A DNA stretch of 64,000 nt from Porphyra umbilicalis (GCA_002049455.2 KV918776.1:124001-188000), one strand, 5' to 3'. Counted from the first letter of the stretch, positions 32,236 to 44,117 are shown. The notes: generated from the sequence alone by a model not told the origin. Program-made: numbers and translations.

Positions 32236-32784
32236 GAGGCGACGGAAGGTGCTGTTGCACAACGCCGTCCACGGCCGGCCTAACCCTACCGGGCGAGCCA
32301 TCTTTTGAGGGATATGATCGCCAAGGAGGTGCAACGTTCACGGGACCTCGGGCTCATCTAGCCCTCGAGTGTAGAGTAGGCCTTCCCTGTGGTCCTGGTC
32401 CGGAAGCTCGACGGGACGATACGGTTTTGCATGGATTTCCGCCAACACAACGAGGTAACGACACGGGACGTCTAACCATTGCCGTGTATGGACAATTGTA
32501 TTGACTTTTTCGGGGACGCTAAGGTGTTTTCGTTGCTCAACTGCAACTCAGAGTATTGGCAGATCCATAAAGACCGCGACAAGACGATATTTATTTATCA
32601 TGACGGAGCCCATCGCTACATTTGCCTTCCTTTCGGTCTTTCTAACGCCCCGGAGACCTTCCAAGGGGCCATCGACATGAGTCTTGGGGGACTCAAGTAG
32701 AAACGTTGCCTGGTGAACCTCATCGAAATCATCGTTTTCTCGCAGTCGGCGGGGGAACACTTGAAACACCTTCCGCTGCGTTGA
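32236..32784 (+). pseudogene. G4 reverse transcriptase fragment
   Basis: A plus-strand RT fragment in one frame with several stops: AFPVVLVRKLDGTIRFCMDFRQHNEV, PLPCMDNCIDFFGDAKVF, CLPFGLSNAPETFQGAIDM. The catalytic YLDD box is destroyed (CLVNLIEIIVFS). The fragment ends at the RT motif EHLKHLPLR and runs straight into the antisense frame aORF4. The rest of pol is deleted. Confidence 0.8.
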
Positions 32785-33544
32785 CGCAGATGATGGACGG
32801 CCCAATGGAGCGGATCCAATCGAGCAGTCCCGAAGGGAACCGCCACAAGAACCGACGGGTGCGGAAGATGTGGAAGAGAACGACGGCCGCCGCGATGACC
32901 AACTCGCTGCGGAAAAAGGCGCACGGGGTGCGCCGCCTCGCGTGACTGTCTTCCGTTGCGTATTCGTGTACCCACAAGAGCTCCACTATGCAACTGTACG
33001 GGACCTCGACCTCGGACCGCCACGCGGGAGTCGGAAGGTAGAAGCGGGAGCGGGTCGCCGTGGCGCAGCTGGAGTAATCCTCCTGGTGCCACGCAACGAG
33101 GTGACCGGTGAGGCTGCCCGGGTGATTGCGGGCCGTCGTCAACTGGACCGTCGTGGGGCCCTCCGGGTCCGACACGTCGATGAATGGCGGACACATCAGC
33201 ATGTAGTCAAAGGTCGGCATCAACAGTAAGTTCATTAGGGGGTCACCCATGAGGCCGACGTAGGAGCGACGGTACGCCACCTCGCGGCTTCGCCTCACCA
33301 CGGTGATCGACATGGCCCAGTCGACCGAGGACGGTACGAGGGCGTGCGGCATGATGGCAATCTGCTTGGCGAACATGTTGGCAGGGTGCATCGAGTCGAT
33401 GCGCCGGAGCGTCGCGCGCGCCAGCGTGTCCGCTACACCCATTTGGGCCTCCTTACGCTCCCACGCCGGCGCCCACGTCGACAGGTCGGACAACTCGGGC
33501 AGGGGGCTCACGGCGGCGGATTCGCTCATCTCCTCGTCGGCCAT
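32729..33544 (-). pseudogene. aORF4: antisense ORF of G4, 3' truncated
   Basis: The open frame runs from 33853; ATG 33544 (MADEEMSESA) is the better start, resembling the starts of aORF2 (MASADL) and aORF3 (MADSAA). It encodes LMGDPLMNLLLMPTFDYMLMCPPF, the core FYLPTPAWRSEVEV (about 33043-33002) and a hydrophobic FFRSELVIAAAVVLFHIF segment. It then runs into antisense RT sequence, so the C-terminal helical region and tail seen in aORF1 and aORF2 are missing. No stop interrupts the retained part. Like the other copies it converges on pol. Function unknown. Confidence 0.68.
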
Positions 33545-34805
33545 CTCGGAGGACCGCGCAGACGCGGAAACCTCGTCGTCGGGCGGCCGCCGGGTCTTTG
33601 GTTCAATGAGGGGGGTAAAGGTAACCGCGTGGTGGAAGAGAGCCGGAAGGGGTGCCCCGAGCGCCAACACAATCAAGAAGCGGCGGGCGCCACGAGGGGG
33701 GGGGGGACGGCACGTCGTGTGGTGGGAGGAGGAAAAATTCGGCAAACATTGTGTCGCGACCAGCGCGGATGAGTGACGTGGCGGGGTGGCGCGGAGGAGT
33801 TGCGGAGTCGCACGTGGTAAGGGTCTGAGACCGGGGTGCGCGTGCGGGCCCACAAGAAGAGGTGGGGCCAGCGTGTGTCACGGGGGGGGTAGAGACCAAG
33901 AGACACCGGCGTGGGCCGCGCGCCACGCCACGCAGGTGTAGCGTGAGCTCGATCCAGTCCGCGGACCGACCTCGATAACCCCTACGCGGCTAGGATCGGG
34001 GGATGGGGGGGTGGCGATTGTGGCCAGCACTCGGCCCTGGGGCCGGGCCGGACCTGCCTCCTCAGGGGTCGTCGCGGGACAAGCAGAAACGCCACGTCAC
34101 GCGATCAGGGGGCTGCGTGGCGGTCGGGCGTTCCGCAGTTGGAAGGAGCGTGGCCCCTTAGCTGTGTACAGCACACCCCGGGGGGCTGTCCCAAAACATC
34201 CTGATCCGGGCCAGGAAGGGAATGACGGGTCCAGATCTCGGGGAGATCGGATTCGGTCGAAGGCGAGGCTTTACCCCTGTTGTTTTCCCAGCCCCCCTGC
34301 TACTTGTTTGAGCTTTTTGATTTGGAGGAATTTGTCTGTTTGGTGCAGTTGGGGCGGCTACTGTGGCCGCCGGTGTTCGGGTTGCGGATGAGTTCATTGA
34401 CTGAGGGGACGCCGTCCCCGTCGCCGTTTGAACAAATTAACTGTGCTTTGGACTACGATGCCCCCCTGGGATTTGCGTGATCAGCTCCTCCCGCTGAGGG
34501 AAGGCTGCGCTGTGGGCCGGTTTCCGGGACAGTTCCATCGACGGACCGAGCTGATCAAGAGGTGACTTCGGCTAGCCAAAGAACTGCCGTGGAGCTTCCT
34601 AGAACCGCTGCAGTGCCCCATTGGCGGGCGTGTCTGCCGGGACGCCATCGGCGCTGACCCACGGCCGGGGGTCCGAGTGGCCAAAAGCCAGTTTTGGCGC
34701 GGCGACAGGCGTGGACGAAGAGACGGCCTCTGTAGCCACCGGCGTCGCCGGGATCCGGACGCGGGCCGGCACGTCCGCCGCGGCCCCACCGGCCGCACTG
34801 GGCCG
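33545..34805. other. Unassigned interval; possible start of G4 3' LTR
   Basis: A purine run (33992-34011) followed by TGGCGATTGTGG could be the polypurine tract and 3' LTR start of G4, but no LTR partner exists in the window. Short ORFs on both strands (for example 34397-34158 -) match no domain I recognise. The part 34600-34805 is Ala/Gly/Pro-rich in translation and not assignable. Confidence 0.3.
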
Positions 34806-35299
34806 CGCAATGAGCGTTCTCAGCGGGCTGCAGTCAAAGTATGAGAACATGCTGGTTTCCTTCGACGCCAAAGACAGGGAAGAGCTCAGCGTTGACGTTT
34901 TCAAGAGATGCTTGCTACAGGGAAAGTGGCGGCAGGTGGTCAACTCACGGTCGACCAAGCGCATTGGCGACATGGCACTTGTCGGCGCCAACTATCGAGG
35001 ACAAGGCCGCCGTAGTGACCTCTCCAAGATCGAGTTTGACTACTGTTACAAGTTCGGGCACATCTCTCAAGATTGCTCAGTGGTAAAGGCCAACAGGAAG
35101 ACCAAGGACAAGGTGACCGCGATTGCGGCTAAAGATGGTAGCGACATCAACGACGTCATCTGTCTGATAAGCAATGCGGCTGACAACTAAGACATCTCCA
35201 TCTCGTCGCTTTTGGACTCTGCAGCGTCTGCAAACATGTGCTGAATGTGCGCGTGCTTCGACGACTTTCAGAAGACCACAAAACGGAGCGTCACGATGG
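34806..35299 (+). pseudogene. Copia-B2 gag C-terminus and protease start
   Basis: AMSVLSGLQSKYENMLV, STKRIGDMALVGANYRGQGRRSD and the knuckle region YCYKFGHISQDC follow copia-B1 Gag closely. The knuckle starts DYCYK where B1 has CHCC, so the first Cys is lost. The protease motif reads LLDSAASANMC followed by TGA. The piece ends at SVTM, where G2 inserted. Confidence 0.78.
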
Positions 35300-36059
35300 A
35301 TTTGTGGATTCTGCCCGCAAAGCCGACCGCCCCGTCAGAAAACCCAGCACAGGATGCGGAGCGACAGAAAGGAGAAAGAACACAAGCGCCTGGATCACAG
35401 GGGCGAAGTGCACCAGATTGCCGGAACTCACGCAAACGCAACGCTGATTTATTCGAGTACGCACGATGACCTCAAAGCATACACTCATATTCCCTCAGAG
35501 ACAAGATGCAGGACGTGCACAATCCCGACCCAGGAAGAGACGGTCGTAGGGGGGCCGGTGCCCGGCGGGCCAAGGTCCCTGATGCGGGGTCCTGGTGGTC
35601 CCTGCCACGGATCAAGGGACCCCCTTCCACTGGAAGAGAGATATGGTCCCTGGATTCAAGCCAGCTTGGACTGAAATTGCCCAACACATCACTAGGGACA
35701 TATCCCCAGATTTTCAAGTCTCCGAACGAATTCCTCGTGGGAGTTCGACAGTGGCCGAGATCTTATCTCGGCCCCGGGCTTTTCCCCGGTCAAAGGAGCT
35801 TCCACAAGCTTCCAGGCCCCTCGAGGGGGGCAGGATCGATGGGTCGCGTTGCCCCTCATCCGCGTCAGGCCCTGCCCAACTCGGGCTCTCTGGGAGGTCG
35901 AGGTAAGCCTCGGAGACGGTCCCAAGCCCCACCTGGCGTGCGCCCCGAAGGTGCGCCGCACGCCGCTCCCTCTAGGGGCATTGCGTGTGTGCTCGCGGCC
36001 CCTCCCCCGGCTCAAACCGGGGGGATTGCGACATCAGAGGAGATGGGGTTTCGCCCACA
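35300..36059 (-). repeat. G2 3' LTR
   Basis: About 760 bp, aligning throughout with 44895-45663 (shared CTGCCCGCAAAGCCGAC, CCCTCAGAGACAAGATGCAG, CCGGGGGGATTGCG). Confidence 0.85.
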
Positions 36060-36428
36060 TATCCCCCACCTCAGGGCCCGCATCTCGTTGGACCGGGGCA
36101 GTGTCCAACGGCCCCACACTTTTCTGGGGGAGCTCCCGGCGACTTGTTCCGCCCTGCGACTCGAGGGGCCCTCTGGAGGGTACGCTTGCAGGCCGTGCCC
36201 CGGACTCCCCCGGCGCCCTGTGAGCCCCTCCCACCTGGGCGTACAAGATGGTTCCCTTTTTTTGGGGGACCTGACGACTCGGGCGTCCCGAGGGCATATT
36301 TTTCGTCATGAGGTGGGCCAGTGCCAAGAGCGCGGATCCGGGGTTCTTCCCCTTTCTTCGCCGACCTCGTGCCACGCCCGTGGGTGGGGCTTCTTGGACT
36401 TTCTTAAGTCCCGATCTCGCGGGGTACG
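36060..36428 (+). promoter_or_regulatory. G2 polypurine tract and candidate aORF2 promoter
   Basis: 36060-36072 is the complement of a purine-rich tract next to the 3' LTR. The only AT-rich word before the aORF2 ATG is GCATATTTTTCG near 36293-36304, about 130 bp upstream, followed by pyrimidine-rich CCCCTTTCTTCG. This is promoter-like by position only; no gene is visible. Confidence 0.25.
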
Positions 36429-38436
36429 ATGGCGTCGGCCGATTTGGGCAACGGTACGGCCGCCATGACGGTCGACAGTCGCGCCAGCGCTTCAGTTGAT
36501 GTCCTCGGGGAGGAGGAGGAGATTGACGGCACCTCGGCCTCCCTCCTGTCAGCTTCTTGGCCGACTTTCGCCGTAGTTGACGTCTCTTTTCGCCGGTTCC
36601 CCTGGGACCTCAGGGGGTCCCTGGTTAAAAAGCGGTATGCGGTCCTTGAGAACCGCCGCATGGTCAGTCTTTTGACGGCCATGCGGGCCAACTACGGCCC
36701 GTTGTTCGCCGTCCCCGAGGGGACGGCAACGGACTTCCCATTTCTCCGCCGTCAGGGGGACTGGCGGGTGTGCCGGGTGCCTCGCCATTTGGCGGAGCGA
36801 GATCTCCACCCGAAGGTGGGCGACAAGCCCTCATTCTCTTGAGACTATTACCCTGGCACTCCCCCCAAGATGAGGGAGGAGGACCGCGGGTACTGTGTAC
36901 CCGGCGCTCTTGGGGAGGGGACAATCCGCACCACCCTGGGCGTCCTGGTGCTCCATGAGCAGCGGGAGGTCCAGGAAGCTCCTTTGTCCCGGCGTAAGGC
37001 CCTGTATCCGATCGCCCCCTTTTGGTGGTCGTCCGTAGAGGCATCGCACGGCATGGCAGCGCGGATGCCATAGACGGTGGCGCTGCGTGGCAACAAGCTG
37101 ATGCGAGAGGTCCTCGGGGGACCCTACCATATTTTGTTGGCGACCTTGTGGGCCGTCAAGGTGACCGACGTCTTTGTCGGCAGCATCCGCCACCACGGCC
37201 ACTTGTGGCGTCTTCCGCCAGTCAGACGGACGGCTTCGGTTGAGCTCACGGCCGAGCGACTGTGCTCGGCCGACTCGTCAGCTCGGCCCCTCTCGGAGGC
37301 CGCGTTAGAGCTCCTCCGCCTTGTGGGTGGAGGAGCTGAAAAAGGAGTCGTGGATCGTTGATGATGGGAGCCCCCGAGGGATCTTCCGGTGCGCCAACGG
37401 GCTTGACAACGACGGGGTCTTGGACCTCATAAAGAGCCTTGGTGACTCCAGCCTCCCTAATGGGAGGGATGTCCCTCACGAGCTGCGTCTCCGTCCCCTA
37501 TATCGGGACCTGGCCTTGGCCGGGCCGAACCGTTACGGTCCGGCGGCCCTTTTGGCTCCTCCGGCGGCACTGCCGCCGTCGCCTGCCGCGAGCTCCGCGG
37601 TTTTGCCGCAACTGGCTCCGCCCCTTTGTTGGGCGGTCTCTCGTCCCTATACCCCGCGTTGGGGCGGGCTTTATGGTCGGTCGCGTCGTTCGCACCCCGA
37701 AGGTGGGTCGGTCCCCCTACTTTGGGGGCGTTCGGGTCCGCCGTTGGCGTCACTTCCCTTTTTCTCTTGAGACAGGGCCGCCCAACTGGGGACCCCTCGG
37801 CCTGTGCGGCGCGAGGTGTGGGATGGCTTGGCCCGCTCCGTAGGGGAGCCTCCCCAAAGTCTCACCAACGGGGTGGATCACACCCTGATGATGGCCCTAA
37901 GCCGCACCCTGGTGCGGCTTTGCAACGAGATGGCCGTTATTGTGTCAAGCCCTATGGGTGACCGAGAAGCGGACGTACTGTATTCTCTGAGTACATTCGA
38001 CTCGGTCCGCCGCCTCTTAACAGAGGAGTATGGCGCTGCCGTGGCGGAGACCAACACCGTTTTGGCATGATGGTCTATCCTCAACTTGGCGTTGCCCCCA
38101 GTTCCGGCCGGGGGCGGTATTTCGCCGGCGTCGCCGCAGCGTCCGCCGTCCTCGTTCCCACCCCAATACGGCGTGGGGTCTGGCTCTTCGGTTCCGCCCC
38201 ACTATGGGGCGGGCTCGGGTTCGGCTGCCCCGTCCCCTTCTGGGGCGGCCTCGGGATAGGCTACCCCGCCCTATTATGGAGCGGGCTTCGGTATTGCTAT
38301 TCTGGTCCCTTATGGGACGGCGACCGGTCCCTCGGCGACACCTCCGACCTTTTCGAGGCCGCGGTATTTCTCGCGCAATGAGGATGCCTGTCAGGGCTAT
38401 AACGCTGACTTTGGTTCCCGCTCCGGAGCTTGGTGA
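36429..38436 (+). pseudogene. aORF2: antisense ORF of G2, unknown protein
   Basis: ATG 36429 (MASADLGNGT). The frame runs with TGA at 36840 and TAG at 37071, shifts by one frame near 37330, then continues with TGA at 37768, TGA at 38068 and a TAG near 38260 to a final TGA at 38434-38436. Regions: acidic N-terminus; core YPIAPFWWSSVEA (37005-37043), then ARMP and LLATLWAVKVTDVF, matching aORF1 PTPSWWSAMEV, ARMP and ILATQWVLEVAGVW; a helical segment (LMMALSRTLVRLCNEMAVI); and a Pro-Tyr-Gly repeat tail (PPQYGVGSGSSVPPHYGAGS). It converges on G2 pol with roughly 200 bp between the stops. No recognised domain. Confidence 0.68.
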
Positions 38437-38639
38437 CTTGTTACCGGGGGTTCTTGGCACCCCTCTCCCTCGGTCATTGGTTGTGTCACCCTTCACCGTC
38501 TTCTTTACGGGTCGGTGCCGAACTGTGAGGGAAAGTGCGAGAGGGCCTCGTAGGGAATGAAGGGGCTTGGCCCCTCTTCTTTGTGACCCTTGTCTGCATG
38601 ACAGCCCGGGCGACTTGCAGGTCTTGTACCCTTTTATTG

Positions 38640-40461
38640 ACTTGGTCGGAGAAGTTTACCCCTTCCCGCGTCAGGGGGGGAGTTTACTTTTCTTCTGCAG
38701 AAAACATTTCCGGAGGGCTTCTCTCGGAAGAGAAGAGGCAAATTACCACGTGGCTTCCCTGTCGGGAAACCCAAACCATTTGACTAAGAGCTTCAATTGC
38801 CCGTAATCATTCCAAGCATGTTTGACAACATATTCAAACACGTATCTGGGACCATTCTAAAGGTGGGTCCCCTCCTTACAGAGGGCTTGTGCCTTCAGGG
38901 CACGGGTCCACTCGGCATCCCGCGCCGGGGGCGTGGGAGCTCCAGGGACATGGTCCCTGCTCACCGTCCTGAAGCCCCTGGGGCTCTCTATCAGTAATCG
39001 GTACCCATCTGTCTGTAGTCCCATGTAAGGCCCTTGGGTCATGAACCCCATCTTTTTTGGCGGGCGTTAGTGGGCATCCAGTCAGACTCAGTCCCCAGCT
39101 TTTGGCTGGTTTTTCTTTTCTCGAGCGCGCGCATCGAAGGCGCGCTTGTACGCTGCCTGGGCTTTCCCCATGTGCTCCCGGACCTTGAGAAGGAGGGCCT
39201 TCAGGTACTCAACATATTGTTCCGCCGCCGAGCTGGCGTCGACGGGTCGTTCCTAGGCTTGTCTCAGCCGAGGCATTCTCTCAATTCCAATGAGTTGGAG
39301 CCGCCTCGGGCTCACGAAAGCAAAGGGGGTCTCCCCAGTGCTAGAATGGACCTGCGTATTGTACGCAGTTTTCAAAAGGGACAGATGGCTGTCCCACTCG
39401 GCTTGGTGCTCCGCCACATGGCAACGTAGCTGTCGAACAAGGGTGCGGTTATACCGCTCCACCTGCCCATTCGTCTGCGAGTGATAAGACGAGGTATAGT
39501 TCGAAGCTATACCGAGTAAACCCAGGATGCCCTGGTAATATACCGAGGCAAACTGCGGTCCGTCGTCCGTAAGGACCGTGTCGGGGATGCCAAATGCGGC
39601 AACCCATGTATCCATAAAGGCCGATTCCTTGGTGAGCGCCGTACCTTGCCTCAGAGGGACGGCTCTTGTCAACTCAGTGAACCGGTCACAGATGACCAGA
39701 ACGTGCTTGTGCCCCCCTTGAGAGGTGGGCAGTGGGCCCAAAACGTCCATGGCGAGCCCCGAGAATGGCTTGTCGGCGGTGAAAAGCTTCATCACTGTCG
39801 TATGGTTTCTCTCTGAGAGACGGTTCTTGGCGCACGCGGGGAATTGCTCCACGTGCTTGTTCACGTCGACGACCATCGTAGGCCAGTACACATACGAACG
39901 AAGGGTGTTATACATCTTTGTCGAGCCGGGATGCCCGGCTAGCACCGACTGGTGTTGGTGAATTAGGAGGCGCTTCCTTAGCGCCTCTGGGATAACCACT
40001 TGGGTTTCCCGTCCGTACATCGAGCGACGGCAGAGTAGCCCGTTCTTATCTCGGAAGAAGAACGCTTGACGACTGCACGTGGGGTCGGGAGGCGAAAGAG
40101 AATCGAGCTCTTCAAGCATGGCCTGGCAAAAGGCGTCCTCAGCCTGGCCCAGGATAATCTCTCGGGCCGGCAGGGCCCCCATTGGGGCCTCCTCCGGTGA
40201 TGCTTCTTGTAAGACGTCACTGGCCCGGGTCTCGACCGCTAGGACGGGGATGTCCTCGTACAGGGACGAGGTGACCAAACCCTCGGTAGGGGGGCCGCGA
40301 TAGCGCGTCTGCCACCTTGTGATCCTTTCCCGGCTTATGCCGTATCTCATAATTGTGCTCTGATGGTCGGAGTCGCCATCGGTTGATCCGAGCATTCGGA
40401 CCCATTCTAGTGAGAGCCGATAGCAGGGCGCGGTGATCACACCGCACCATAATTTCCGCAC
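38640..40461 (-). pseudogene. G2 integrase and chromodomain
   Basis: ORF 40461-39253 carries the HHCC region (HQHQSVLAGHPG ... VEQFPACAKNR; the first Cys of the CxxC pair is Phe) and a complete integrase DDE: Asp in AMDVLGPLP, Asp in LTDDGPQFAS, Glu in NGQVERYNRTL. Downstream, after stops, a GPY/F-like module is visible at 39051-38857 (MTQGPYMGLQTDGYRLL). A chromodomain follows near 38850-38750 (YVFEYVVKHAWNDYGQLKL, VKWFGFPDREATW, then TAA). The chromodomain would target chromatin during integration. The ORF N-terminus is out of frame with RNase H. Confidence 0.82.
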
Positions 40462-41482
40462 CTTGTAGGTAGGACCGTAAAAAAGTCACGGCCCGGACGA
40501 CGCCTAGCGCCTCGATCTCCGTGGCGAAATAGTTCTTCTCCGCGTGGAAAAGTGCACGGCTAAAGAAGCCGATGGGGTGGTATTCCCCGTCGGACTGTTG
40601 TTTCTGTAAGCACTAACCCTGCTGTTCACAGCTGGCGTCGACGTCGACGATATAATGCCCGTGCGTCTTGCGCAGTGCTAGGATACAGGCGTCAACTAGA
40701 CGTCCTCGGAGTATATCAAAGGCGTCTGTCTCCTTCCCTGAGGGTGGAGGAAGCGTCATAGGAAGCTTGGTGCTTGTAAGCGCCGTGAGTGGCGTCGCTA
40801 TCTTTGCGAAGTGTGCTACGAAACGGCGGTACACACCGCACATACCCAGAAAGCTCTTCATTTGTGTCTGGTTTTCCGGATAACGGAGACCCCGAAGCGC
40901 CCGGACGTTCTTCTCCAGGACATGTACCCGTCCTGGTCGGATCACATGACCGAGGTATTCCACTTCCTCCGGGAAGAAGTGGCACTTAGACGCCTTAAGG
41001 GTGACCCCTGTGTTCCCGAGCAGGGTCAAAACCTCCTCAACGTGCTGTAAGTGTTCCTCGGGGGAACCCGAGAAAACAATCACATCATCCAGATATACCA
41101 AACATATCTGCCACTTCACACCGGCCAGGATCATATCCATGGCGCGTTGGAAAGTCGCACGGGCGTTGCACAACCCAAAGGGAAGGCGCACGCACTGCCA
41201 CGCGCCCAAGTGGCACGTAAAATCCGTGAGGTGTTTGTCCTCCTCAGCTACTGGTACATGCCAGTGACCCGCATTACAATCCAGGGTGGAGAACACCCTG
41301 GCGTCCCCTAGGGAGTCAATGCACTCATCTATCCGTGGGATGGGGTACGCTTTCTTGATAATCATGATGTTGAGATTTCTTGAATCGATACAGAAGCGCA
41401 CCGATCCATCAGGCTTTGGTACCAGTTCCACGGGGCTAGCCCATTCCCCGCTCGCGGGCTCAATAACATCCATCGAGCGCAT
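40217..41482 (-). pseudogene. G2 reverse transcriptase and RNase H
   Basis: RT ORF 41482-40613: ASPVELVPKPDGSVRFCID, AYPIPRIDECIDSLGD, RLPFGLCNARATFQRAMDM, then the intact catalytic LVYLDDVIVFSGSPEEHL and YLGHVIRPGRV. RNase H begins IVDVDASCEQQG, meets a stop, and resumes in the same frame at 40489-40217 (VRCDHRALLSALTRMG ... KVADALSRPP). The shift into the integrase frame occurs about 40250-40330. Confidence 0.87.
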
Positions 41483-41659
41483 GCGCTCGACTTCCGCATT
41501 CTCTCACTCCCGGGCCATTGGCCCTGCCTTGTACGGGGGCTGTCTCACGGGGACAGCCCCAGGCTTCAGTCGGATTCGGTGTTCCACACGTCGGACTCAG
41601 CCGAGCTTTCCCTTCCAAAGGGAGGAATGCGTTTGGAGGAAAGCCTTTACGGGCCCCGA

Positions 41660-42528
41660 TCACTCCGCCGGCACCGACAAAACATCCACCTTCGGCAGAG
41701 GTGAACCCTTTACCCCTTGAGGGGGCGTAGCGAGCTCCTTGAGCTCGCTCTCAGAGACCTCGTACGTCGGCCCCTCATGGGCGTCGATGTACCCGATGTT
41801 CATATTGGTTGTTAGCCGCAACGGCGTAACGCCGAGGTGCATCACCTGGATGGTTATGGCCTCGTTTGCCATCATCATGGCAGGGCCTTGTGCGACCTGT
41901 AGACCATGCTTGTGGTACAAGGGCGGTCGCCCTCTCATGAGGCCATGCCTTGTGTACGTACTTCTGACGGAAACATGTGCTATTGTCCCGGGTTGGACCC
42001 AGGTCTTCCGGGCTGGCTTCAGTTGAGCCGTTAGCCGCTCGTGGCAATCACAAACCGCCGAACTGGAGGAATCGGGGCGTCCCCTAGTGGCTCCTCTCCT
42101 CATGATCGGCACCTTGGTGCCGTCTAGGAGTTCCACATGTTGCTCCTGTGATGCAATGTTCTTCGTCGTAACTTCGATAAGAGAGGTGCCCAGAAAAGCT
42201 GGGACACTCAAATCGTTCACAACTCCAAAAGAGATGAAGGAGGTCTGACCCCCAAGGGTCGCACCAAATTAGACAGCTCCAACAATGGGGAGCCGGCCCG
42301 CATTGACCTTATGGAACATCTTCGCGAGATCACCCAGCGGTTGTAGCGGGATTTCGACCGGCAATAGCCGCCGGTCATGAGAGTTGGGCCACTACCCGTA
42401 TCCAATATAGCCCGGGTAGTGAGATCAAATCCTATCGTCAGGAATAACCGGACGGCTAGTTGGTATTTAGAGGAGGGCATGAACGCGCAAGGCGGTTCCT
42501 TTGGGGTTCTCCTTTGGGAGGCCCCCAC
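41660..42528 (-). pseudogene. G2 protease and linker
   Basis: The protease active site is intact in 42528-42217 (FDLTTRAILDTGSGPTLM). The protease end and linker lie in 42220-41660 (SVPAFLGTSLIEV ... VELLDGTKVPIMRRG), one frame over, so there is a frameshift near 42220-42300. The linker frame leads into RT with stops. Confidence 0.75.
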
Positions 42529-42621
42529 TACTCGACTAGGCCGATTTCTCCCGGCCCTCCGAGATGACTTGCGTCACCAGTCGGCCCCACTCGTCTCCCG
42601 GGCGGGTGAGAAAAACTCACC

Positions 42622-44117
42622 CGCTACTCGTTTGCCGAGGGGGAGCTGTCCTCCTCGTCCTGCTCGGCTGCGTCCCTCCCTGAGGAGGGTAAGTCGTCCG
42701 AAGACGACCACGGGGGACCATAATGTTCCCTCACCGCCGCGACCGGTTGTCCTTTACGGACTCCCTCCGCCGTCTTGCGGCGCTCCTCGCACCGCTTCAG
42801 AGAGGCTTTGGTCAATAGAGCCTTTGTCCCCGCGTCAAGGCGGGGACACTCTCTAGAGAAGTGCCCTTGCATGTTACATGTGAGACAGTTATTCGTCCGG
42901 GGTCGCCCGGGACGACCTGCTTCTTCCCGGGGAAGACCATGTGGCGCTTAATTTACATTGGTGAAGGTCCGCGGGGAAGGCCCTCGGGGCCCTTCCCCGA
43001 CCTTAGCGGAAGCCCATGAGGTCTGACCGTGTAGGCCCTCCTTCACCTGAGGGGGGCCCCATCGGGATGGACCTGCTTCAACAACTTTCGGGGGGTCCCT
43101 TCGGGAAGGATCCATCTCCCCGACCCTAGGTGCGCCCCATCGGGAAGGACCCGGAGGAACTTCCCCCACCTGAGGTGGGGCTGTTGCTGCCGCGGTGACG
43201 TATTATCGCGGCGCCGGCCGGGCAGCGCCACGTACCCGACGGGCCTCGGCCCATCGGTCCTCTTCATCCTTTCGTTCCTGGAGCCGTCTTCGACAGACGT
43301 CCCCCTTCCGCTGGGCATATTGCTCCAGCAGGTCCATTGGCATGTTGGGGGTATTATGTTCGCGCACATCGGCGCGAATCTCCCAACGAAGCCTCTGCAT
43401 ATAGCGACTTTTCAGTTGTCCTTCCAAGTGAATATAACCACACAGGCGACGTCACCCCCGTAGGCGTACGTAGTAATCATTCTCTGTTTCATCCGCCCCT
43501 TGGGCGGCCCCATGGAACAGTCCATCTTGGTCGCTTAGCGACTTCTCATCTGCGTATTCGCGGAGGAGCCAGTTGATCAGTTCTAAGAAGGATCTGACCT
43601 CTGCACTTTGTCCTCCTTGGAGGGACGGCATGATCGTATACAACTCACGCTTGAGGGGAACCTTGGTGAACTAGGGAAGGAGATACAGGGCCCGGCCCTC
43701 CGAGAAATCATTGTCGTCAACCGCTGTTACGAAGCGGCTGACAAATTCGAAGACGCCGAAGGCGGGCGTCCCATTCCACTCTGCGTCACGGCCAAAAGTG
43801 GCCGATTTATCCTGACGCAGACGCCCTGGGCTTTGCGCCATGGTCCGGTCGTACCGGATGTCGGTATTCGCCGAAGCATATGTTGCGCAATCTAAGACTG
43901 CTGCATAGCGATCGTCCGCGGGGACGATCTTCGGGGGAATTCGACGGTAGGTTTCCTCTCCCAGCTCGTGCCGTAGTTTACAGGTGACCGATCGACAAGG
44001 CACATGGCAGCCCCCATCTCTCCCGGAGTACTCTCCATCCGAGGAGGAGGAACGTATGCGCCGACGCCGGCGCCGGGACCGTCTGGTGGTCCCGAGGGCT
44101 GTCTCTATAAGAGACAT
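42622..44117 (-). pseudogene. G2 gag
   Basis: A single frame from ATG 44117 (MSLIETALGT) to about 42622, broken by in-frame stops only. The N-terminus is Arg/Ser-rich, then come core segments homologous to G1 gag (PPKIVPADDRYAAVL ... EFVSRFVTAVDDNDFSEGRALYLLP; RSFLELINWLLREY; REHNTPNMPMDLL). A repetitive PSRWG linker (43169-42948) leads to an intact CCHC zinc knuckle, CLTCNMQGHFSREC, near 42895-42850, and an acidic C-terminus (SSSDDLPSSGRDAAEQDEEDSS). Confidence 0.8.
42948..43169 (-). repeat. ~45-bp minisatellite coding a PSRWG repeat in G2 gag
   Basis: The translation shows about five ~15-residue units beginning V(G/K/V)E and containing PSRWG or a variant (VGEVPPGPSRWGAPR, VGEMDPSRRDPPK, VVEAGPSRWGPPQ, VKEGLHGQTSWASAK, VGEGPRGPSPRTF). 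It sits between the gag core and the zinc knuckle. Confidence 0.7.

Larger units (their letters stand above)
21097..34011 (+). mobile_element. G4: Ty3/gypsy remnant, split by two copia elements
   Basis: Four host pieces are visible: protease start (21136-21438), protease end and linker (26295-26735), an RT fragment (32236-32784) and an antisense frame (33544-32729 -). Excising copia-B1 and copia-A2 rejoins one plus-strand frame. RNase H, integrase and chromodomain are missing, because the RT fragment abuts the antisense frame, indicating an internal deletion. No gag or 5' LTR is visible; G1 may have inserted upstream. A purine run at 33992-34011 followed by TG may mark the 3' LTR start, but no partner is present. 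Confidence 0.75.

Noticed and set aside
33303-33776. Plus-strand ORF of 157 codons
   Set aside because: Complement of aORF4; the minus frame carries the motifs shared with aORF1 and aORF2.
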